Assembly: GCA_963605745.1 (NCBI GenBank)
Contig: CAVCWT010000033.1
Span: 1-27,135, forward strand
Direction: 5' to 3'
Length of the DNA: 27,135 nt
DNA from: CAG-791 sp963605745
GTDB taxonomy: Bacteria > Bacillota > Clostridia > Lachnospirales > Lachnospiraceae
Positions within the stretch are counted from its first letter, which is position 1; each line of letters opens with the position of its first letter. The notes under the pieces are model-generated. The model ran no database searches. It saw only the letters and a list, made by a program, of their open reading frames with translations, and was not told the DNA's origin. Position numbers and translations under genes: made by a program. Below are positions 9,303-17,936 of the stretch, piece by piece.

Positions 9303-10253
9303 ATGAAAAAGAAAGCTGCGCCCACGAATGAAATAAAGGTAAAGACCTCGTGGAAACAAGCATTCAAAAGAGATTGGCAGTTATATGTTCTGTTGTTGTT
9401 TCCTTTGATTATGGTGTTTGTATTCAGCTACGGAGCGTATCCGGGACTGCGGATTGCCTTTATGGATTACAAGCCGGCAAGGGGATATGCAGGCAGTGAA
9501 TGGGTTGGATTTAAAACCTTTGCAAAGATTTTTAAGGATGCAGATTTTCTCCGGGCTTTAAAAAATTCCATTGTATTCAATTTTGCGGATTTGCTCATTG
9601 GCTTTCCAATGCCGATCATACTGGCATTGATTCTGAATGAAATCCGTTTCCGCAGGTTCAAGAAGGTGTCGCAGACGATCCTGTATCTGCCCCACTTCCT
9701 GTCCTGGGCCATCATCGGAAGCGTGGCGCTGACAATGTTCCGCCCGACATCCGGTCTTGTGAACATTCTTCTGATGAAGATGGGACTGATTTCAGAGGGT
9801 ATTCCATTCTTGAATGAGAAATGGCACTGGGCGATCACATACCTTTTGATTGGAGTCTGGCAGACAATGGGGTGGGGAACCATTCTGTATCTGGCAGCGA
9901 TCACGGGAATCAATGGAGAGTTGTATGAAGCGGCCATGGTAGATGGCGCAAACCGATGGGAAAGAATGTGGCACATCACACTTCCCGGCATCAAGAGCAC
10001 CGTTGTGACACTCCTGATTCTGAATCTGGGACGTATCATGGGTAGTAACTTGGAACGCTTGACAGCACTCGAAAATTCACAGGTCAAGGATTTCCAGTAT
10101 CAGTTGGCGGTTTATATCTACAACAAAGGTATCGGTGCGAACAAGTTCAGTGCTGCGACCGCAGTCGGATTGTTCCAATCATTGATCGGATTGGCCTTGG
10201 TTCTCTTGTCGGATAAAATTGCCAAGAAGCTCGGAGAGAGTGGATTACTGTAG
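9303..10253 (+). CDS. ABC sugar importer permease, LplB type (CUT1)
   Basis: The protein has 316 residues and about six membrane helices. The first follows a short basic N-terminus (QLYVLLLFPLIMVFVFSYGAYP). ATG 9303 is chosen over an upstream GTG at 9252 because GGGAGG sits six bases before it. The cytoplasmic EAA loop that docks the ATPase is clear at residues 209-228 (EAAMVDGANRWERMWHITLP). This subfamily imports oligosaccharides, often pectin-derived ones. Its partner permease follows 12 bp downstream. No ATPase gene is present, as is usual for systems served by a shared MsmX-type ATPase. Confidence 0.93.
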   Translation: MKKKAAPTNEIKVKTSWKQAFKRDWQLYVLLLFPLIMVFVFSYGAYPGLRIAFMDYKPARGYAGSEWVGFKTFAKIFKDADFLRALKNSIVFNFADLLIGFPMPIILALILNEIRFRRFKKVSQTILYLPHFLSWAIIGSVALTMFRPTSGLVNILLMKMGLISEGIPFLNEKWHWAITYLLIGVWQTMGWGTILYLAAITGINGELYEAAMVDGANRWERMWHITLPGIKSTVVTLLILNLGRIMGSNLERLTALENSQVKDFQYQLAVYIYNKGIGANKFSAATAVGLFQSLIGLALVLLSDKIAKKLGESGLL

Positions 10254-10265
10254 GAGGTGGGTGAA

Positions 10266-11192
10266 ATGAAAAAAGACATGAACGTAAATGAGCCATCCAC
10301 TTCGACTGGCGGAGCGCATGCGGTCAACAAGTTTCGGGTCAGTGATTTTGTCATGATCGCTGTAATTGTACTGCTGTGTGCAACCTGCATCCTGCCGTTC
10401 CTTCATGTGGCAGCAAAGTCGATCTCCGGAAACACAGCGGTTATGTCAAAATCTGTCTATTTCTGGCCTAAGGATATTACATTTGACGCCTACACAAAGG
10501 TTTTTGCAGACAGTTCCATGACGTATTCCATGGTATTCTCAGTCATTGTAACTTTGATTTTTACGATCCTTGGTATGCTGGTATGCACGTGTGCAGCTTA
10601 TCCACTTTCCAAAAAGAGACTGAAGGGGAAAAAAGTATTGACGTTCCTTTTGATGGTGCCGATGTATTTTAGTGCAGGAATCATTCCCTGCTATCTGCTG
10701 TACCAGAAGGTACATATTCTGGATACTATGTGGGTTTTGATTCTGCCTTTGATCTATTCACCTTACAACATGCTGATCATGAAGAATTTCTTCCAGAGCA
10801 CAATTCCGGACAGTCTGGAGGAGTCGGCGTTCCTGGATGGGGCCAGTAATTTTCAGATTCTGGCCAAGATCGTTCTGCCACTTTCCAAACCGATTCTGGC
10901 TACGTTGTCTTTGTTTTATGCAGTAGGACGGTGGAACTCGTACGCTGATAACATGTACTACACAAAGAGTGCTGAACTGAAGCTCATTCAGTACAAGCTG
11001 TACCAGCTGGTAGCATCGGCGGCAGAAGCACAGACTGCATCCTTGGCAGATACCGGTAGTGCGATTCAGTCAACACCGGAGGTACTGCAGGCAGCATGCA
11101 TTATGTTTGTAACGGTTCCGATTATTATTATCTATCCTTTCTTGCAGAAATATTTTGTACAGGGAACGATGATCGGAGCAGTGAAGGAGTAA
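10266..11192 (+). CDS. ABC sugar importer permease, YtcP/AraQ type (CUT1)
   Basis: The protein has 308 residues. ATG 10266 has AGGAGG at 10252-10257, overlapping the stop of the first permease, so the two are tightly coupled. About six membrane segments are visible; the first is VMIAVIVLLCATCILPFLHV. The EAA loop is EESAFLDGASNFQILAKIVL, near residues 185-204. The C-terminus has the family's usual hydrophobic run followed by FVQGTMIGAVKE. It forms the heterodimeric channel with the preceding permease and receives substrate from the lipoprotein encoded from 11382. Confidence 0.93.
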   Translation: MKKDMNVNEPSTSTGGAHAVNKFRVSDFVMIAVIVLLCATCILPFLHVAAKSISGNTAVMSKSVYFWPKDITFDAYTKVFADSSMTYSMVFSVIVTLIFTILGMLVCTCAAYPLSKKRLKGKKVLTFLLMVPMYFSAGIIPCYLLYQKVHILDTMWVLILPLIYSPYNMLIMKNFFQSTIPDSLEESAFLDGASNFQILAKIVLPLSKPILATLSLFYAVGRWNSYADNMYYTKSAELKLIQYKLYQLVASAAEAQTASLADTGSAIQSTPEVLQAACIMFVTVPIIIIYPFLQKYFVQGTMIGAVKE

Positions 11193-11280
11193 GAAGTAAT
11201 AAGGAACGGAAGAACAGAGAGTATATGAAAAGCCGGCGGATGTCGGACGAGCAGGTTAGGATATTTTTTATGGTAGTTTT

Positions 11281-11348
11281 CCCGGATTACCGGGTGAAAG
11301 CTATAAGCGCAAGCGAAGAGGAAAAGTCCTGTTCGTAGCAGGAACAGG
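11281..11348 (+). other. Intercistronic hairpins before the solute-binding protein gene
   Basis: Two stem-loops lie in the 189-bp gap after the second permease: CCCGG atta CCGGG (11281-11294) and CCTGTTC gtagcag GAACAGG (11328-11348). Neither is followed by a T run, so they are not typical terminators. In importer operons such structures can mark an RNA processing point that protects the downstream binding-protein message; that role is inferred here. The gap also holds a 37-codon ORF (11225-11338) that I do not accept as a gene. Confidence 0.45.
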
Positions 11349-11381
11349 CGGATTCTTCCAAACACAAGGAGGGTTAGCTTT

Positions 11382-13118
11382 ATGAAGAAGAAAGTGCTGC
11401 ACAGAATTATGGCGACCACACTGGTTGGTGTGATGGCGATGGGGACGTTGGCTGGCTGCGGGGGCAGCAGCGCAGACAACGCAGCCAGTGAGGCAGAGAG
11501 CTCCTCTGCTGAGAGCGCAGAGGAAACCACAGATGCGGATTCCGAGAGTACAGAGACCGCTGCAGTAGCAGGCATGGATGGTTGGGAAGCCTTCTCCGAG
11601 AATGTTACATTGCAGATTCCGGTTTATGACCGCGGTTCCTCAGGAAACGGATGCTCTAATGTTACGGATAACTATTGGACAAAATGGGTTCAGGAGAACT
11701 TTGGCGACCAGTATAACATCACAGTTGAATATGTGGGAATTACCAGAAGTGATGTTATGACTGATTACGCAATGCTGGCAGCAGGACAGGATCTTCCGAC
11801 AATTTGTATGGAATATGACTATGACAAGCTGGCATCCTGGCAGGCAGACGGCTATCTGCAGACCTATGATGTTGAAATGGTTAAGACGATTGCTCCGACC
11901 TACTGGCAGAACATGGTAGATAACGGCAATGATGCTTATACAATGCTGGACGGCGAGGACTATCTGCTGCTGGGCTATCGTCCCTACGGCAATACGACCT
12001 ATACCTGGGCAACCTTCTATCGTCAGGACTGGCTGGAAGAGGCTGGGTATACAGAGTATCCTACAGGCAACAATACCGAGCTGTTAAAGCTGTATGAGAA
12101 GCTGGTCGAAAACGGACATCAGTATCCGCTGAGTGGCAAAAAGGTAAGCGGCGCAGGTATTGACCAGAACTATGGATACAGAGATTATCCGCAGGATGAG
12201 ACTGAATGGGCAACCACCGGTGACTATCAGATTCCGGCACTCTCCAGCGAGGCTCAGAAGAGATTCTTGAAGTTCGAGAACGAGTTGTATAACGATGGAT
12301 ATTACAATCCGGAGTATTACCTGAGAGATGCTTCAGAGGCAGAGGCAGATTTCATCAATGGTGAAGCGTTTATGTGGCAGGGATATGTTTCCAGCAACAT
12401 GAACGTTCTGAATTCCTTCTATGATGCGAACCCGGATGGAAAGCTGGGCCTTGTTGTAACACCGTCCACGTTCGAACAGGACAAGACCTGGGGCTCTTCC
12501 GCAGCATACAGACCGGGCACGAACTTTGGTATGATGATCGGTTTTGCGAATGATGCAACCGAGGATGAGATGAAGGCCGCTCTGATGTATCTGGAGTGGC
12601 TGTCTCAGGAGGACAACCTGTTCACGATGCAGTGGGGCATCGAGGGTGTGAACTTTAACTACGATGAGAATGGCGATCCGGTTGCTGTAGCAGATCAGAC
12701 CGGACTGGATGAGCAGCAGGGCCACAACAACAACGTTGATTATTGGTGCGCAGTAACTGCAGTTAAGACTCTGGGATCCATTGAGAAAGATATCAAGGCT
12801 ATTACACCGCAGGGAATCCCGCAGGATTTCTACGATCAGATTCTGGCAAACTATGAGGGACAGGTTGCACTCTATGAGGATGGCAAGGCAAACTCTGACT
12901 GCCTGTTCGCAACCTCTATCGATGCAGTCAGCGAGTACAGCCAGACTCTGTATGATCTGTACACAGAGTATCGCGACAAGCTGACCATGTGCTCAAAGGA
13001 TGAGTTCGATTCCCTGTATGAAGAGCTGAGCCAGAAATATCTGGATGCAGGCTATCAGGAAATTATTGATGAGAGACAGGCTGCTCTTGAGGCAGGACAG
13101 ACCACAAAGCTTCAGTAA
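11382..13118 (+). CDS. ABC importer extracellular solute-binding lipoprotein
   Basis: The protein has 578 residues, starting after a strong AAGGAGG. It has a lipoprotein signal: basic MKKKVLHR, a hydrophobic run, and lipobox LAGC with Cys26 as the lipidation site. A Ser/Glu/Ala-rich linker (about 30-65) follows, as expected for a membrane-tethered binding protein. The length and the late TLYDLYTEYRDKL helices fit the large oligosaccharide-binding class paired with LplB/YtcP permeases. Many exposed Trp and Tyr residues (for example GDEDYLLLGYRPYGNTTYTW region) suit stacking on sugars. It is the only exported protein of the locus and sets what is imported; I infer rhamnogalacturonan oligosaccharides from the enzymes that follow. 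Confidence 0.93.
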   Translation: MKKKVLHRIMATTLVGVMAMGTLAGCGGSSADNAASEAESSSAESAEETTDADSESTETAAVAGMDGWEAFSENVTLQIPVYDRGSSGNGCSNVTDNYWTKWVQENFGDQYNITVEYVGITRSDVMTDYAMLAAGQDLPTICMEYDYDKLASWQADGYLQTYDVEMVKTIAPTYWQNMVDNGNDAYTMLDGEDYLLLGYRPYGNTTYTWATFYRQDWLEEAGYTEYPTGNNTELLKLYEKLVENGHQYPLSGKKVSGAGIDQNYGYRDYPQDETEWATTGDYQIPALSSEAQKRFLKFENELYNDGYYNPEYYLRDASEAEADFINGEAFMWQGYVSSNMNVLNSFYDANPDGKLGLVVTPSTFEQDKTWGSSAAYRPGTNFGMMIGFANDATEDEMKAALMYLEWLSQEDNLFTMQWGIEGVNFNYDENGDPVAVADQTGLDEQQGHNNNVDYWCAVTAVKTLGSIEKDIKAITPQGIPQDFYDQILANYEGQVALYEDGKANSDCLFATSIDAVSEYSQTLYDLYTEYRDKLTMCSKDEFDSLYEELSQKYLDAGYQEIIDERQAALEAGQTTKLQ

Positions 13119-13160
13119 TAACGACGGTTTGAGAATACGCATTTGCATCAGAAGTGCATG

Positions 13161-13193
13161 CAGCCCCCTGGCAGCAGCCGGGGGGCTGTTTTC
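13161..13193 (+). terminator. Rho-independent terminator after the solute-binding protein gene
   Basis: CAGCCCCCTGG pairs with CCGGGGGGCTG around a CAGCAG loop, followed by a TTTT tract. It is GC-rich and strong. It would end or reduce transcription between the importer genes and the hydrolase genes from 13279. The hydrolases then either rely on read-through or have a promoter in 13194-13278, where I see no convincing one. Confidence 0.85.
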
Positions 13194-13278
13194 ATAAGAG
13201 ACCATCAGAAAACGAGAGTATCAGAGGTTGGCAGACAGTTCAAAAGGACCGTAGGGTCATGGAAGAAAGGGACGGAAG

Positions 13279-14328
13279 ATGAAACTGGAATTCGATCAAA
13301 AGGAAATCGAAGAGGTTATCGATAAAATTGTGAAAAAAACCATGAACATGGATCTGACGTGGGATTGGCCTTGCGGTGTCGCCTATTACGGAATCTGTGA
13401 TGCCTATGAAAAGACAGGGAAGAAGGAATATCTGGATCTGCTGCAGGAACGCGTGGATGAGCTGATTGATCTGGGGCTTCCGAGGGTATGGACCGTAAAT
13501 GCCTGTGCCATGGGACATTGTCTGATCACCTTATATGAGGTAACTGGGAAGGAAGAATACAAGAAAATTCTGGACAGCAAGATTGACTATCTCAGGAAGG
13601 ATGCACTGCGTTTTGGAGATCACGTGCTGCAGCATACCGTTTCTGCCAACAATGATTTTCCGGAACAGTGTTGGTGTGACACATTGTTTATGGCGGCTCT
13701 TTTGATGCTGCGTGTTGGCGTCATGGAAGAGGATGAGGAACTGATCGAGGATGCATTAAACCAATACTATTGGCACATCAAATATTTGCAGAACCCCAGC
13801 AGCGGCCTGTGGTATCACGGCTATGACAATATTGCAGGGGACCACATGTCTGGCATTTACTGGGGCAGAGCCAATGCGTGGGCTGCCTTTACTATGGCTC
13901 AGGTTGGAGGCATTCTGCCGCAGTGTTATCTTTATCCGAAATTCATCGATGTTGCAGGTTCTTTGAATGAGCAGTTGGCGGCATTGAAGGTTTATCAGAC
14001 ACAGGATGGCCTTTGGCGGACCATTATAGATGATGAAGAATCCTATGAGGAGATTTCGGCATCAGCAGGAATTGCTGCAGCCATGTTGATCAGGGGGAAT
14101 CCGCTGCACGGCAAATATATCAATAAATCCATTCAGGGAATTCTGGCCAATGTCAGTGAGGATGGAAAGGTGATGAATGTATCCGGCGGAACAGCTGTTA
14201 TGAGAGACAAAGAAGGCTACCGTGGAATTCCAAAAGCCTACATTCAGGGATGGGGACAGGGTCTTACATTGTCGTTTCTGGCTGGACTGTTGGTATCGGA
14301 TCAGATTGAGAAGGATGGTGCATTGTAA
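13279..14328 (+). CDS. GH105 unsaturated rhamnogalacturonyl hydrolase
   Basis: This 349-residue protein has no signal peptide and is therefore cytoplasmic. It has the (alpha/alpha)6 barrel pattern of the YteR/YesR family. CWCDTLFMA gives Asp134 and GLWYHGYD gives His180; their 46-residue spacing equals that of the catalytic Asp143 and His189 of Bacillus YteR. GIYWGRANAWAAF is the conserved substrate-pocket stretch. The family hydrates and removes the 4,5-unsaturated galacturonate left by lyases at the non-reducing end of rhamnogalacturonan oligosaccharides. No lyase is in this window, so unsaturated substrates must come from elsewhere or from other organisms. The esterase gene starts 1 base after its stop. 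Confidence 0.9.
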   Translation: MKLEFDQKEIEEVIDKIVKKTMNMDLTWDWPCGVAYYGICDAYEKTGKKEYLDLLQERVDELIDLGLPRVWTVNACAMGHCLITLYEVTGKEEYKKILDSKIDYLRKDALRFGDHVLQHTVSANNDFPEQCWCDTLFMAALLMLRVGVMEEDEELIEDALNQYYWHIKYLQNPSSGLWYHGYDNIAGDHMSGIYWGRANAWAAFTMAQVGGILPQCYLYPKFIDVAGSLNEQLAALKVYQTQDGLWRTIIDDEESYEEISASAGIAAAMLIRGNPLHGKYINKSIQGILANVSEDGKVMNVSGGTAVMRDKEGYRGIPKAYIQGWGQGLTLSFLAGLLVSDQIEKDGAL

Positions 14329-14329
14329 G

Positions 14330-15742
14330 ATGTTTTGCAAAAGATTTCTGTTCGGAGAAAAAACAGGAGCATTCGATGGAACTACGGTGCACAAGAACAT
14401 GCTCTATCACCCTGGCAAGGGGTATGGCTTTGTGACGGAACAGAATCGAAGGGAGCAGGAGCTTCTGCGGATTCCGGAGCTGAATGCATCCTTTGATGCT
14501 ATGTACTGGTACAAAGGAGAGAATCTGACGGTTCTGCAGGAGGACGAAAACAGCTGCTATATTGATTCTGATGAGAAGGTGCTGCAGCTTGCAAAAGAGT
14601 CTGGGGAGACAAGGCTGGAACAGCCGCGCAGAATTCCCTTAATTTTCAAGACAACGGTTCCTAGGCAGGGAAACTACCGGATTACGGTGACCATTCGATC
14701 CAAGAGATCTCTTGGCGAGGTACTGATCTATGCCGGAAGAAGACACCTTGCCTATCACGGACAGATTGGAGCCGGGGAATTCACCTGCACAATGATGGTG
14801 AACGTATGTGATATCGTGCCGGCTTTTCACACGGAGGTTTATGCAGATACCACCGTGGATCTTGCTATTCTCGCGGCTTGCCCCAAAATCAGCGAACTCA
14901 AGGTGGAAGAGGCAAGCTGTCCCACCATTTATCTGACCGGTGATTCGACGGTGACAGATCAGCCCGGAGACTATCCTTATGATCCCGGAACCTGCTATTG
15001 CGGCTGGGGCCAGATGCTGCCGGCGTATTTTAATACTGATCTGGCAATTTCCAATCATTCACATTCTGGATTAACCACAGAATCCTTCCGCACGGAAGGA
15101 CACTATGCCGTGATTGAGCAATACAGCAAGCCGGGGGATTATATGTTCTTTCAGTTCGGACATAATGATCAGAAAAGACCGGAACTGCAGGCTGAAAGCG
15201 GCTATCGTGCGAACCTGAAGAGGTACATTGAGGAGACGCAGCAAAAAGGGGCATTTCCAGTCTTGGTGACACCGATTGCAAGGAATACCTGGAGATTGCG
15301 GGATCAAAAATATCTGGATCTTCTGGAGGAATTCGCAGCTGTCTGCCTGGAACTGGGGCAGGAGTATGGAATTCCTGTACTGGACCTGCACGGACACAGT
15401 ATGAAATACGTTCTGGAAAAAGGTCTGCAGGAGACAAAACCCATTTTTTTTCCAGGGGATTATACGCACACGAATGACTACGGTGCCTATCAGATGGCAG
15501 GATATATTGCAGAAGAGATCAAAAGGACTTGCAGCGAACAGAAAGAGCGGGGATATCGACTCCTTGCGGAGTGCGTAACGGAAGGTTGCGGCGAATGGGT
15601 TCCTTTGCAGTGCAGCTGTCTGCCGGTAAAGCCTGCCAAATATAACGACATCCCGGATCCACAGGGAAATCCCGTTCTGCTGTCGGAAAAGGAGCAGCTC
15701 GAGCGTGTGGTTCGCCTGTGCCTGAAGGAAGATCTGCTGTAA
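14330..15742 (+). CDS. SGNH-fold rhamnogalacturonan acetylesterase-like protein (CE12 type), two-domain
   Basis: The protein has 470 residues. The frame is open from 14222, but ATG 14330, one base after the GH105 stop, fits the operon layout; its ribosome site is weak. Residues about 1-195 are a beta-rich extra domain of unknown role. The SGNH hydrolase follows: LTGDSTVTDQ (Ser206), SHSGLTTESF (Gly block), FQFGHNDQK (Asn279) and GDYTHTNDYG (Asp377 and His380, the D-x-x-H pair). Typical single-domain family members have about 230-260 residues, so this one is long. The reaction is removal of O-acetyl groups from galacturonate of rhamnogalacturonan. With no signal peptide it would act on imported oligosaccharides before GH28 and GH105. 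Confidence 0.87.
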   Translation: MFCKRFLFGEKTGAFDGTTVHKNMLYHPGKGYGFVTEQNRREQELLRIPELNASFDAMYWYKGENLTVLQEDENSCYIDSDEKVLQLAKESGETRLEQPRRIPLIFKTTVPRQGNYRITVTIRSKRSLGEVLIYAGRRHLAYHGQIGAGEFTCTMMVNVCDIVPAFHTEVYADTTVDLAILAACPKISELKVEEASCPTIYLTGDSTVTDQPGDYPYDPGTCYCGWGQMLPAYFNTDLAISNHSHSGLTTESFRTEGHYAVIEQYSKPGDYMFFQFGHNDQKRPELQAESGYRANLKRYIEETQQKGAFPVLVTPIARNTWRLRDQKYLDLLEEFAAVCLELGQEYGIPVLDLHGHSMKYVLEKGLQETKPIFFPGDYTHTNDYGAYQMAGYIAEEIKRTCSEQKERGYRLLAECVTEGCGEWVPLQCSCLPVKPAKYNDIPDPQGNPVLLSEKEQLERVVRLCLKEDLL

Positions 15743-15787
15743 ATGAAAAACTACCTGGGTATGCTGCAAAAGCAGAAAGGGGACACA

Positions 15788-17935
15788 ATGAATAAAGGCG
15801 GTTTTACTCTACCCGGAGAATCGGGCTACGAAAAACTGACGCTTAAAATGGCAGAAAAGTGGGGCGCGGATGTCATTCGGGACAGCGATGGAACGGTATT
15901 GTCCGATGAGATCACGCATGCCGGTTACGGAATTTATTCGACAATCTGCATGATCCGTGACCACAATGCATGGGCCAGCGAGAATCCGGACAAGCTGCAG
16001 CAGACCTTTCTGTGTACACCTGCGGTGACAGCAGAATCCGATACAGTCACCATTGGTTTGATGGAGAGTTTTTTTGCTGAGCAATTCAAGGTCAATGACA
16101 GTAAGGAGTCCATCGCATACTGGGAAGTATATGACCGGACTGTCAATGAAAAGGTACCCTCCGAAAAATGGAACTATCAAAAAGAAAAGGAGTGCGTTTG
16201 CCTGAAGGGGATAATTCCTTTCCATAAATATACGGTGAGTTTTCTGGCTTACCGGATCTGGGAAGAAATCTCCATGTACAACCACACAACAAACAATTGG
16301 GACAAGGAGCATCTCATGCAGATCGATCCAAGGTATCCCCAAACGCAAGAATATCTGCTCGGGTGGTTGGAAAACTGGTGCAAGACCCATCCGGATACAA
16401 CCGTCGTGCGTTTCACCTCCATGTTCTACAATTTCGTGTGGATCTGGGGAAGCAATGAGAGAAACCGGAATCTGTTCACTGACTGGGGATCTTATGATTT
16501 CACCGTCAGTACCTGTGCCCTGCAGGAATTTGAAAAGGCCTACGGGTATGCGATGACAGCAGAGGATTTTATCAATAAGGGACAGCTGCATGTGACGCAT
16601 ATGCCGGGGAACCGCAAAAAAACGGATTGGATGAAATTCATCAACGAATTTGTCATTTCATTTGGCAGGCAGTTGGTCGATTTGGTGCATTCCTACGGCA
16701 AAAAGGCTTATGTCTTCTATGATGATAGCTGGGTTGGAATTGAACCTTACAATGGAAGATTTCGTGAGTTCGGATTCGACGGGCTGATTAAGTGTGTGTT
16801 TTCTGGCTATGAGGTGAGACTGTGTGCCGGAGTGGATGTTCCGACGCATGAGTTGCGGCTGCATCCTTATCTGTTCCCGGTTGGATTGGGAGGAGCACCA
16901 ACTTTTATGTCCGGGGGGAATCCGACACTGGACGCCCAAAAATACTGGAACAGCGCACGACGCGCTTTGTTACGTGCGCGGATTGACCGAATCGGCCTTG
17001 GTGGTTACCTTCATTTGGTGGAGGATTTTCCGGACTTTTGTGATTATATTGAAAAGGTGTCAGATGAGTTTCGCTTGATTCGTTCTTTTCATGAGGCGGG
17101 TGCACCTTTCCGTATCCGGACGCGAGTCGCGGTTTTGCATTATTGGGGGGCTTTGCGGTCCTGGACATTGTCCGGACATTTTCATGAGACATACATGCAT
17201 GAACTGATTCATGTTAATGAAGCGCTGTCCGGACTGCCGGTGGATGTCACTTTCCTCTCCTTTGAGGATGTGAAAAACGGTGCACTGAAGGACGTGGATG
17301 TGGTCATCAACGCAGGAAGAGCCGGAAGTGCCTGGAGCGGAGGAGACGCCTGGAAGGATGAAGCACTTGTTACGGAATTGACTAAATGGGTCTATGATGG
17401 CGGATGTTTTCTCGGAATCAACGAACCCTCGGCAGTGGAAGGTTATGATACCTATTTCAGAATGGCGCATGTGCTGGGAATCGATGAGGATACAGGAGCG
17501 AGAGTATGCCATGGAAGGTGGACCTTTGAGGCGGCAGATCCAGAAGGGTTGATCCCGGAAGGAGCATCAATTGGAGTAAGACAGAACCGATATCTTACTG
17601 ATGGAAAGGCGAGTGTCCTTTCGGCAGAGAACACTCTTCCTGGTCTTACAATCCATCGCTTTGGAAAGGGAATGGGAATCTATCTTGCTTCGTTTGAGGT
17701 GAGCCTGCCCAATATACGACTTCTCTATCAGTTGATCCGATATGCCGGAGGGGAAGGAATTACGGGACAATATATGACAGATAATCTGTACACAGAGTGC
17801 GCATATTATCCGGGAAGCGGTAAACTGGTAGTGATCAATAACAGTAACAAGGAGCAGACGACCACAGTCGCAACGCAGAATGGAGAGCGTGTTGCGACAA
17901 TCGCGCCATACGATATGGTTGTTATGGAGGTATAA
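15788..17935 (+). CDS. GH112 phosphorylase, probably D-galactosyl-beta-1,4-L-rhamnose phosphorylase
   Basis: The protein has 715 residues. ATG 15788 has AAAGGGG five bases upstream and yields the family-typical start MNKGGFTLPGESGYEKL ... WGADVIRDSDGT; the in-frame ATG at 15743 would add 15 atypical residues. AYVFYDDSWVGIEPY places Asp312/Asp313 at the catalytic acid region known from bifidobacterial galacto-N-biose/lacto-N-biose phosphorylase. A TIM-barrel catalytic part is followed by an amidotransferase-like domain and a C-terminal beta domain. The family phosphorolyses beta-galactosides of GlcNAc/GalNAc or of L-rhamnose, releasing galactose-1-phosphate. Neighbours GH105, GH28, the esterase and RhaM favour the galactosyl-rhamnose type known from Clostridium phytofermentans. 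Family assignment is firm; substrate is inferred. Confidence 0.9.
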   Translation: MNKGGFTLPGESGYEKLTLKMAEKWGADVIRDSDGTVLSDEITHAGYGIYSTICMIRDHNAWASENPDKLQQTFLCTPAVTAESDTVTIGLMESFFAEQFKVNDSKESIAYWEVYDRTVNEKVPSEKWNYQKEKECVCLKGIIPFHKYTVSFLAYRIWEEISMYNHTTNNWDKEHLMQIDPRYPQTQEYLLGWLENWCKTHPDTTVVRFTSMFYNFVWIWGSNERNRNLFTDWGSYDFTVSTCALQEFEKAYGYAMTAEDFINKGQLHVTHMPGNRKKTDWMKFINEFVISFGRQLVDLVHSYGKKAYVFYDDSWVGIEPYNGRFREFGFDGLIKCVFSGYEVRLCAGVDVPTHELRLHPYLFPVGLGGAPTFMSGGNPTLDAQKYWNSARRALLRARIDRIGLGGYLHLVEDFPDFCDYIEKVSDEFRLIRSFHEAGAPFRIRTRVAVLHYWGALRSWTLSGHFHETYMHELIHVNEALSGLPVDVTFLSFEDVKNGALKDVDVVINAGRAGSAWSGGDAWKDEALVTELTKWVYDGGCFLGINEPSAVEGYDTYFRMAHVLGIDEDTGARVCHGRWTFEAADPEGLIPEGASIGVRQNRYLTDGKASVLSAENTLPGLTIHRFGKGMGIYLASFEVSLPNIRLLYQLIRYAGGEGITGQYMTDNLYTECAYYPGSGKLVVINNSNKEQTTTVATQNGERVATIAPYDMVVMEV

Positions 17936-17936
17936 A

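Noticed and set aside
11225..11338. 37-codon ORF between permease and binding-protein genes
   Set aside because: Weak ribosome site, no recognisable pattern, and it runs through the hairpins at 11281-11348; more likely untranslated leader.
14222..14329. Upstream extension of the SGNH esterase reading frame
   Set aside because: It lies inside the GH105 coding end and adds 36 basic, atypical residues; ATG 14330 fits the operon junction better.
15809..16600. 263-codon open frame on the - strand
   Set aside because: Antisense to the GH112 gene; shadow frame.
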